Source: Cordilura impudica
Taxonomy: Eukaryota > Arthropoda > Insecta > Diptera > Scathophagidae
Direction: 5' to 3'
Length of the DNA: 64,000 nucleotides
Assembly (NCBI GenBank): GCA_963682025.1
Contig: OY821520.1
Span: forward strand, 136,842,738 to 136,906,737
The translations under genes and the position numbers were made by a program. This document shows positions 35,001 through 47,000 of the stretch, piece by piece. Numbering within the stretch: position 1 is the first letter of the stretch; each line of letters starts with the position of its first letter. The notes under the pieces were generated by a model. It was not told the DNA's origin and did not search any database. It saw only the letters and a program-made list of their open reading frames with translations.

Positions 35001-38000
35001 TTTATCTGAAATATTATTATCTGAATTAGCTAATAATTTTTAATTTTGAATTTTTAATTTTTCATTTTTAGTTTTTAATTTTTAATTTCAATTTTAATTT
35101 TTAATTTTTAATCTTTAATTTTTAATTTCAATTTTAATTTTTAATTTTTTACTTTTAATTTTTAATTTTTATTTTTAATTTTTAATTTTTAATTCTTAAT
35201 TTTTAATTTTTTATTTTTAATTTTTAATTTTTAATTTTCAATTTTCAATTTTTAGTTTTTAATTTTTAGCTTTTAGTTTTTAATTTTTAATTTTTAATTT
35301 TTAATTTTTAATTTTTAATTTTTAATTTTTAATTTTTAATTTTTAATTTTCAATTTTTAATTTTTAGTTTTTAATTTTTAGCTTTTAGTTTTTAATTTTT
35401 AATTTTTAATTTTTAATTTTTAATTTTTAATTTTTAATTTTTAATTTTTAATTTTTAATTTTTAATTTTTAATTTTTAATTTTTAATTTTTAATTTTTAA
35501 TTTTTAATTTTTAATTTTTAATTTTTAATTTTAATTTTTAATTTTTAATTTTTATTTTTTAATTTTAAATTTTAAATTTTTAACTTTTAATTTTTAATTT
35601 TTATTTTGAATTTTGAATTTTGAATTTTGAATTTTGAATTTTGAATTTTGAATTTTGAATTTTGAATGTTGAATTTTGAATTTTGAATTTTGAATTTTGA
35701 ATTTTGAATTTTGAATTTTGAATTTTGAATTTTGAATTTTGTATTTTGAATTTTGAATTTTGAATTTTGAATTTTGAATTTTGAATTTTGAATTTTGAAT
35801 TTTGAATGTTGAATTTTGAATTTTGAATTTTGAATTTTGAATTTTGAATTTTGAATTTTGAATTTTGAATTTTGTATTTTGAATTTTGAATTTTGAATTT
35901 TGAATTTTGAATTTTGAATTTTGAATTTTGAATTTTGAATTTTGAATTTTGAATTTTGAATTTTGAATTTTGAATTTTGTATTTTGAATTTTGAATTTTG
36001 AATTTTGAATTTTGAATTTTGAATTTTGAATTTTTAATTTTTAATTTTTAATTTTTAATTTTTAATTTTTTATTTTTAATTTCTAATTTTTTATTTTTAA
36101 TTTTTAATTTCTAATTTTTAATTTCTAATTTTTAATTTTTGATTTTTAATTTTTAATTTTTAATTTTTAATTTTTCATTTTCCATTTTTCATTTTCCATT
36201 TTTCATTTTCCATTTTCATTTTTCATTTTCCATTTTTAATTTTTCACTTTTAATTTTAAATATTTAACTTTTATTTTAATTTTTTTTTATTTTTTATTTT
36301 TATTAATTTTTAAGTTTTAATATTTAATTTTAACGATAAAAAATATGTGGTAATACTTGCTTAGGCCAATGGACAGCTGCAGTATTAATATACACACAAC
36401 TGCAATGACTTCAATAATAAGAAAAATTACAACATATCTTAAGAAAAACAACAAACACACTGAAAAATTTTATTTCTTCAAGAGTTTTTTCAAATAGCAA
36501 CTCCTTTGGGATGTTAATAAATACAAAAACGAACGGTCAAGCTTAGATATTGACGGCGTGATCGTGATTTCCACAGACAGATGGACGGACGGACAGACGG
36601 TCATCGCTAAATTAACTTCCCTTGTTATAATGAGCAAGAAAATATATGGTTTTGGGTCTCCGGAATTTATTTCGATGCGTTACAATCGGAATGACAAAAC
36701 TATATATACCCTCTGCCACTAGGTGTGGAGGATATAAAAATATATTCTTTTGCAATATCCCCAAAAAATCGTTCTGGAAAATCAGCAGTAGAAGTTTAAC
36801 ATGGAAACCCAACATAAAAATTTCTTTTTTACCCACAACAGAAAAATTACAACTGATATTGAGAAGGCACAAGAACTATCAGACAAATAACTTTACTGTC
36901 AACTATAAACAATCAATTGACAAAATTGTGCATGCCAAAATTAATCACTTCAAGTCTTCAGTCATCGATTGTGAGGATTCGTCGTTAAATGAAAGTCAAC
37001 ACTTTATCGCGTCGCTTAAAACATACAAATCACTTGGCCTAGATGAAGTTTCAAACGTCTTCAAACGTGCCACCTTGGACAGTTCGGCTACTAGTAATTA
37101 TTTGCAATTGCTTGCTAATAATAAACTATTTCCCAACACATTTCAAAAAAAGCATAAGTTATTACAATCCTCAAGCCACAGAAAACACCAGTAGTAATAG
37201 ACCCATATGTTTATTGAGCAATTTGGGAAAACTGTATGAGAAAATCATTCAAAATCGAATCTGCAATTCCATTGCAAATACGTCGATTATAGCCAACGAA
37301 CAATTTGGTTTAAAAAAAACAGCAAAATGCAGTGCACCAAGTAAATCGTAGAACAAATATAATCAAAGCTAATGAACGAATAAAACAAGTTGCAGGTTTA
37401 ATTATTTTGCACATAGGAAAGCATTTGACACCGTTTGGCATAACAGTTTTATATATAAATTGCTCCAAACATTAAATTATGTGGATCGTACTATCGATTC
37501 AAATAAAGATTTCATGCATTTTTCTGAATTTTATTTGTTTTTTTTGGAAAACTTTCCTATAGCTCTTAAAAAATCACCCTTTCACAACGAGCTGCTTACT
37601 AGAATCCCTATTAAGCCAAGCAGTAATTTAGCATAGAGTTTATTCATAACCAATTTTATTCTGTCAACTAAAAGTTAAAATATCAACTCTGAATTTTGTG
37701 ACGCCGTTTATTTTTATGCAAATAGGTTGGCATTTCATCTCATTTTTAGCAAGTGTTTGAAAGTTCTTTAGAATGAATTTAACAAGTACATTACAAATAA
37801 CACACTTGCTAAGAGACTGCTAAATATTGGTTACGGATTCGGCTGTTAGTACTTAAGAAAAACAAAAACGTGATTCATTCTGTGATATTTAACCAAATAG
37901 AACATAAGGAGAACTGTCTAAGTAGCATATCATTTTAACCAATATTTTGTCAATATTATTAAGTCAATTAGAGATAAAATAGAATATGTGCAATACGTTA

Positions 38001-41000
38001 ACCAAATACCTACGATAAACCATAAATTTAAATTCCGTGCAATTACAATACAAGAACTAAAAAGTATATGTAAAGACCTAAAAAACAAACCTGACTACAA
38101 TAATGTATCACCAAAAATTATAATAGATAACTGGAACGTAACAGGCAATATTATGCTAAATTTAATAAACAAATCACTAGAAACTGGAATTTTCCCCGAT
38201 AACTGGAAAGAATCAATGGTAACGCCAATTGAAAAAATTGCTTAAACAAAAAATGTGAAGAGTTTCGCCCAATAAATACCCTAAAGACATGTGAGAAAAT
38301 TATAGAAAAAGTTGTAAAAGAACAATTGGAAAACTATATGGAAACAAACAACTTATTTTCAAAATACCAAACTGTTTTCGTAGGAAATTTTCGTGCGAAA
38401 CAGCAGTTAATTACGTTATAAATCGATGGAAACTAGTAGAGAAAATAATCTTGGATTTTAAAAGAGCATTTGAAACAATAGATAGAAACATATTAAAACA
38501 AAAACGAAATATGTATGGTATCACAGAAAACGAATTGGAATGGTTTAAATCATATCTTACACATAGAAGACAAATCACAAAAGTTAATGGTGTTAAATCA
38601 GATCCGATAAGCAATGGATTCGGAGTGCCACAAGGTTGAATTCTGGGAGCACTATTATTTATTATTTACATAATAAACATTATAGACAAATGTGAAGTAG
38701 TACTATATGCAGATGATACTTTAATTTTTACAGAAGTACAAATGAAGAATGTTACATGAACTTAGCAGAAGACATGAAAACTATAAATACCTAACTGGTT
38801 AAAAATTAATAAACTAAAACTAAATGAGAATAAAACAAAACTAATGGAAATTAACATGAAAAGCGAATCAGTATTTAAAATAAATAACGAAATAATAGAA
38901 AAAGTTGATAGTATAAAATATCTTGGGTTTATAATAGATAAAGAATTAAAACTAAAAAAAACGTATAAAATTTATATGTAGAAAAATCGGCAAGAAAATT
39001 GGATTTTTTAAAAGAATAAGGAACAAAGTTTCAATAATAACAGCTATAAATATATATAACACAGTGATAAAACCACATTTTGAGTTTGGATCAACAATTT
39101 TATATACATGCTGGAATAAAACACAAATGGATAGATTACAAAAGTTACAAAATAAAGCAATGCGTACGATAGTAAGATGCAACAAATATACACCAATACA
39201 ACACATGCTAGATACATTAAAAAGGCTCAACATTCGACAAAGACTGGAATTAAACACTATAAACTTTATACAAAAAACAAGTAAGAAAATTATAGTCGGT
39301 CTAGACCGACTATACGATACCCTATACCATGCGTTTAGAAACCCTATCTCTTAGGTCCAACTAACTGGACATAGAAAATAAGCAAAAACCAAATTTGAGT
39401 GGGATTTTTATTAATTTTTTTGGCTGCAGATATGAAAAAGTTCATATCGGATGCTATATCTATATAGGGTCTAGGTCCAAAAATGGACCGATCCTGATCA
39501 TGTTTGGTAAAGTCTCTTGTATTTTGCAAAAATATATACAAACAAAATTTGAGAAGAATCAGTGCAATATTTTTGTTTTTTAATAGATTTAGGTGAAGAT
39601 CGGGAAGCAACTCTATATGGGGCCAAAGGGATCATTTTTGGACTACTCATTAATGGATGTAATGAATGCATACAAACCAAATTTGAGTAAGATCTACATA
39701 TGACAATTTGGATCTTATGGCAATTTATGTCGATTTCATAGGGGTAATTTGTATGGGGGCTAGGTCTGAACATGGACCGATTCTCACCAATTTCAATAGC
39801 GTTCATGGCCGATAAAAGCTTATATACCAAATTTCATCAAAATATATTCATATTTGCGACCTGCAGTTTGATTACAAGGTTTACATGGACACACAGACGG
39901 ACGGACGGACGGACGGACGGACATTGTTAAATCAATTCAGAAAGTGATTCTGATTCGATCGGTATAATTAAAGATGGGTCTAGGTCAAATATTTTTGGTT
40001 GTTACAAACAGCAGCACAAAGTCATTATACCCAAACCACATAGTGGTATAGGGTATAATAACACACTTGCTAAGAGACTGCTAAATATTGGTTATGAATT
40101 CGGCTGTTAGTACTTAAAAAAAAATAAAACGTGATTCAATCTGTGATATTTAACCAAATAGAATATAAGGAGAACTGTCAAAGTAGCATATCATTTTAAC
40201 CAATATTTTGTCAATATTATTAAGTCAATTAGAGATAAAATAGAATATGTGCAATACGTTAACCAAATACCTACGATAAACCATAAATTCAAATTCCGTG
40301 TAATTACAATACAAGAACTAAAAAGTATATGTAAAGACCTAAAAAACAAACCTGACTACAATAATGTATCAACAAAAATTATAATAGATAACTGGAATGT
40401 AACAGGCAATATTATGGTAAATTTAATAAACAAATCACTAGAAACTGGAATTTTCCCCGATAACTGGAAAGAATCAATGCTAACGCCAATTGAAAAATTG
40501 CTAAAACGAAAAAAATGTGAAGAGTTTCGCCCTATAAATACCCTAAAGAGATGTGAGAAAATTATAGAAAAAGTTGGAAAACTATATGGAAACAAACAAC
40601 TTATTTTCAAAATACCAATCTGGTTTTCGTAGGAAACAGCAGTTAATTACGTTATAAATCGATGGAAATCAGTAGAGAAAAATAAAAAAATCACGGCAGT
40701 ATTCTTGGATTTTAAAAGAGCCTTTGAAACAATAGTTAGAAACATATTAATACAAAAACGAAATATGTACGGTATCACAGAAAACGAATTGGAATGGTTT
40801 AAATCATATCTTACACATAGAAGACAAATCACAAAAGTTAATCAGATCCGATAAGCAATGGATTCGGAGTGCCACAAGGTTCAATTCTGGGAGCACTATT
40901 ATTTATTATTTACATAAATGATATGCCAAACATTATAGACAAATGTGAAGTAGTACTATATGCAGATGATACTTTAATTTTTACAGAAGCAAGTACAAAT

Positions 41001-44000
41001 GAGCAATGTTACATGAACTTAGCAGAAGACATGAAAACTATAAATAACTGGTTAAAAATGAATAAACTAAAACTAAATGAGAATAAAACAAAACTAAAGG
41101 AAATTAACATGAAAAGCGAATCAGTATTTAAAATAAATAACGAAATAATAGAAAAAGTTGATAGTGATAAAAAAAACGTATAAAATTTATATGTAGAAAA
41201 ATCGGCAAGAAAATTGGATTTTTTAAAAGAATAAGGAACAAAGTTTCAATAATAACAGCTATAAATATATATAACAGTGATAAAACCACATTTTGAGTTT
41301 GGATCAACAATTTTATATACATGCTGCAATAAAACACAAATGGATAGATTACAAAAGTTACAAAATAAAGCAATGCGTACGATAGTAAGACTGGAATTAA
41401 ACACTATAAACTTTATACAAAAAATGAAATTGGAAAATGCACCGGAATATTTAATAGAGCAGTTAACATACGTTGGGTGGCCTTAGAAATACGGGTAATT
41501 TCAGACTGATGAGAGTAGCAACAAGTGCGATGCAAAAATCCCTATTTTTTAAAGGACTTCAAATATATAATAGCCTACTAATTTATATTGTAAATGAGAG
41601 AAATTATGTTTTTAAAAGAAATATTGTCAGATATGTACGAAATAATATGCAATAGATCCTTAGGATATTTATATTTATTTGTAAAACATCTTCAGAGAAT
41701 TCAGGCAGTTGCCGTGTCAAGACGTATTTTATTGTCGGTTGATTTTAGTGTCATAAAAAAAAAAGAAAATCAAACTTTTTTCTCTTATTGTCAACTTTTT
41801 TTTCCTGCGTGGTATAATCTTTTTTTTTTGTGTGTGCAAATTTCGTGCGTATTATTACCTTTTTTCCTCTTTACAAAATAATTTTACCCTTATTTATTTT
41901 GGACACTTAAATATTATAAAAAGTCTTCTCGTGAGTGCGCGATATGAACGGGGTTCATCCCCCGGACTACAACCGGTTTCGGAATCTTGACTTCTCGTCC
42001 GGTAAAAGTAAAACCAACAAATATAAAAGTCCACGACCTGAAGATTTCTTACCTCTACCAGAAATAACAACAACCCAAGACAACCTCCCACGTTATTTAG
42101 TTGCATCGACTCTTTTAAGGAAAATATAAAAGTGCTGCCGCTAGCTTCTCATAATGTTTTTCAAGTGGAAAGAGGGCTTAAACATATTTCACGTGATCGT
42201 TTAGAAGTCAAAGAGATGAAAAGTGATGATCTATTGATCAAAGTCCCTGGTGTTAAGACTGCTGAAAAGTTTCTTAAAGCCAACTACATCGACTGTATTC
42301 CTGTAAAAATATATTTGCATAAAACACTTAACATCACTCAAGGCCGTATTTTTTCTAGAAAAATTAAAGAAATACCCGAAGAAGAACTATTGGAATCATT
42401 AAAAGATCAAAAAGTCGTAGAGGTTCGTAAAATTAACAAAAGGGATAACGATAAAATTGTGGCTACTGGAGCAGCAATAATCAGTTTTGATCTTTTCAAC
42501 CGCCCTGAATTTTTAAAACTTGGCTGGGAAAGAGTCCCAGTTGACGAATATATCCCAAACCCAATGAAGTGTTTAAACTGCCAGAGACTGGCTCACACCA
42601 AGAAATTGTGCAAAAGTGTTGAGCAATGTCGAGAATGTGGTTACACGGAAAAACATGAAACATGCAATCGAAAATACTGTGCCAACTGCCAAGTAGAAAC
42701 CCATACTTCATATGACCCTGAATGCCCTACATTCTGGAAACACAAGTCGGTTAATTACATCAGAATTTCCAGAAAATGCACGACACGTGAAGCATGGAAA
42801 GTTTTTAATGATAACCCCACAGTAAATATGTTTCAACCAATTCAAAGAAACGGCATAAAAAGTTTTTCATACGCACAAATAGCAAACAACAATAAAATAA
42901 CTAAACAAAATCCTACAACAACAGTATTTCCTACGCATAGCAAAACCAATCAAACAGAAAATCAAAATAAACATGCAGATAAAGAAGATAACGCATCACA
43001 CAACGCTTTTTCAACAACCATAAAAGCAAACGATATCAATAACATCAGCTTTACATCTCTGCCAACACAAATGCAATTAGACACCACTGAAATATTAAAT
43101 GAAACTCCTATTTTTACTCAGGATTAAGAATCTATATCAAACATACAAAATTCTGTTTCTCAAATAATAAAATCAAATCAAACAAAACAAAATATTACTA
43201 ATACAACAAATGAAACAAGTAAGAAAATTATAGTCGGTCTAGACCGACTATACGATACCCTATACCATGCGTTTAGAAACCCTATCTCTTAGGCCCAACT
43301 AACTGGACATTGAAAATAAGCAAAAACCAAATTTGAGTGGGATTTTTATTAATTTTTTTGGCCGCAGATATGAAAAAGTTCATATCGGATGCTATATCTA
43401 TAAAGGGACTAGGTCCAAAAATGGACCGATCCTGATCATGTTTGGTAAAGTCTCTTGTATTTTGCAAAAATATGTACAAACAAAATTTGAGAAGAATCAG
43501 TGCAATATTTTTGTTTTTTAATAGATTTAAGTGAAGATCGGGAAGCAGCTCTATATGGGGTCAAAGGGATCATTTTTGGACTACTCATTAGTGGATGTAA
43601 TGAACGCATACAAACCCAATTTGAGTAAGATCTATATGACAATTTGGATCTTATGGCAATTTATGTCGATTTCATATGGGTAATTTGTATGGGGGCTAGG
43701 TACCGATTCTCACCAATTTCAATAGCGTTCATCCCATGGCCAATAAAAGCTTATATACCAAATTTCATCAAAATATATTCATATTTGCGACCTGCAGTTT
43801 GATTACAAGCTTTACATGGACACACAGACGGACGGACGGACGGAAGGACGGACGGACGGACGGACGGACATTGTTAAATCAACTCAGAAAGTGATTCTGA
43901 TTCGATCGGTATAATTAAAGATGGGTCTAGGTCAAATATTTTTGGTTGTTACAAACAGCAGCACAAAGTCATTATACCCAAACCACATAGTGGTATAGGG

Positions 44001-47000
44001 TATAAAAATGGAAAAGATAGTAATTCTGATACATCTTTTAATGAATACTTTCTTTCCAATACAAATAAAGACATCACTGAGGATATGATCATTCAAGATA
44101 TAAATGATGGTCTAGGATTTAACACGCCACCAAGTAAAACAGATGATAATGTTTCACCTTGTACACAAAGGTACATTAATTTTCCAAAACTTAATGTGTT
44201 AATTACTCCAAACACATTAAGGAACACATAAAAAAGGCCCTCAAAGGGCAAAAACAAAAAATAAACTTTTATGATTTTGGACCTTACCATTACTATTCTC
44301 CAGTGGAATATGCAAGGCTTCATAAACAACAAATATGCTCTCGAACTTTTGGTAGCAAGACATAAACCAAACATCATAGTACTGCAGGAGACGCATATCA
44401 TTGAGAAAACACTACATTTGTTACATTTACCGGGATACAAAGTTTTTCACCACAACAACATGGATTGTAATTATGCAAAATCAGGTATAGCAGTTCTAGT
44501 GAAAACAAATTTGAACGTTACTAGGCATATAATATCTACAGGTAACTTACTCTTCCAAACAATAATAATTAAAAGCAATGATGAACTTCATATCACGAAT
44601 ATTTATAAAGAACATGATGTTAACCTATCTACATCAATTGTAAACAATATATCCATTGATGAAAATGTCCATCATATATTACTAGGGGATTTAAACTCTC
44701 ATAATATATTATGGGGTTCTTCCTCAAACTCCCCAAATGGTAGAATTTTTGAGGATTTCGCAAATGACAACAATCTGGTAATATTGAATGATGATCACCC
44801 ACTCTACTTAACACTAGAAATACTTTAACAGCTGTCGATGTATCTATGTCATCCATTGATTTTGCTCCAAACTTGACCTGGACTTGTCTGCAAATTCCAG
44901 AAGTTGCTGATCACTTTTCTATTAGGATTACGAATAATATCGAAGTTGTTAATAGAAAATTTTCATCACGTTTTATGGACAGAAAAGCTGACTGGCCTCT
45001 TTTTGAAAAGAGGGCAGCTCTATTTGAAAGTCTATTTGAAAAGTCGTATAAAATCAACAGAGGCAGCTCAATTGAAACGCATTTTTAGAAAAGCAGCTAA
45101 CGAATCCATCCCGCTCAGCCGGAAACCTAAAGAAGAAAATAACCCCGTATGGTTTAATTCGAATATTTCTAAATTAATTTTTTTGAGACAAGAAGCATGG
45201 AAAACATTTAAAAGGATTCGTAATAATGATAATTTAATTTATTATAAAAAATTATGTGCAAAAATTAAGAGGGAATGTAAAATCGCAAAGAGAGGAACAT
45301 GGGATAACTTCCTTAACTCCCTAAATCCAGCAATGGATGTTAGAGTTCTTTGGGGTAAAGTCAACCCCAAAGGCAAATCGTATTCCAAATTTTCCTAACA
45401 TATATATAGATAATAATATCCTAACACACCCCTTGGACATTTCTGAAGGGTTTTCACGTTTTTGGTCCTCTCTTAGCTCGGATATAGCTTTCGATCCTCA
45501 GGTCATAGCTACCAAAAATAATTTGAATATTGAAAATCTACTTCCAACAGATCAACAGGTTGTTGCAATAAACCATAAAATTCGAATATCTAAACTAAAT
45601 TATATAATGAAAACTTTAAAAGGATCGACTCCAGCACGTGATAAAATTACTTATGCCATGATAAAAAAATGATCCACACATTATAAAATTGCGCCTTTGT
45701 GAACTTTACAACAATATACTATCCACTGGAATATTCCCACAGGATTGGAATACTGCTGTGCTTTCACCTATACCAAAACCAGGTAAAAACCCTAACAGTC
45801 TTGAAGGTTATAGGCCGATCTCTTTGTTGCCAGTTTTATCAAAAATTCTTCAAAAAATTTTGGCCAGATGCTTTTGGAAGTATACAAGACTGAATTTGTC
45901 AATTTTACAACACGCCTTTATACCTAGACATGGAGTTCACAGCATATGTCATCAACTTGAGGAAATTCTGCGTCGAAACCTGAAAAATGGTAAGCATAAT
46001 TTAGTCCTTTCAGAAGACATTGAGAAAGCTTTTGACCGAGTAGTGTCCACGTTCATCATAATGGAGCTTCATGATTGGGGTATCCCGAAAAATAAGCTTA
46101 AATTATTAGAATTGTTTCTGAGAAACCGCACGGTAACCGTTAAAGTAGATGGATACTTCTCAATGACGCACTCACTGGATAATGGAGTGCCTCAGGGTTC
46201 CCCACTGTTCGTGGTTTTATACTCTGTATATGCAAACTCTTTGGCCAGAGCTGTTGAAAACCTACCAGGAATCGATTACATTGGCATTTACGCCGACAAT
46301 GTTTTTGCAATTGCTTCGGGTAATCCAGAAGTAATTCAATTAAATTTAAACAATCTTGATACGAAGATACATCAATGGGCTAAGAGCAGAGGTGCTGTCG
46401 TACCAGTTCATAAATCAGAAATTCTCCACGTTTGTAGAAAAAGGCACTGTACGGGCAACACAATTTCTATCAGAGACGTTAATATTCAACTTTCGAATCA
46501 AATACGAATTTTGGGTTTGCTTTTTACCAAAAATCTTCTTTGGAACAGTCACGTCAAACAGTTATCTTATAAACTGAGTAAAATTAACAACCTGCCGAAG
46601 CTGATTTGTTCAAGGAATAAAGGTCCTCATATAGAAACAGCCCTTAACATATGTGGTTCTTTAACAATCGGAATAATTTTGCATGGAATAACCATTTACG
46701 GCTGGACTACAAATAAAAATGTAGATAAAATTAATACCTCCATCAATAACTGCTTCAGAACAGCCTCTGGTCTGCTTCGTACAACGCCGATAGAAAAATT
46801 GGGAGCTGAGGCTAATTTCACGGATTTTCGTACTCTTTTGGAGAGAACTGCTGTCAACGTAGCATCCAGGGCGATAACAATATCATCTGATGGCTTCCAT
46901 AAATCTTTTTGGAATAACCTAAACTCTACAACAATCTGTCCACCATCTGCCACTGATAACGTTATCTCTATTTTGAGAAACTCAAACATTTCATTACCAC

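Noticed and set aside
35037..36245. Regular array considered as a CRISPR-like structure
   Set aside because: It is a continuous 7-bp satellite with no spacers.
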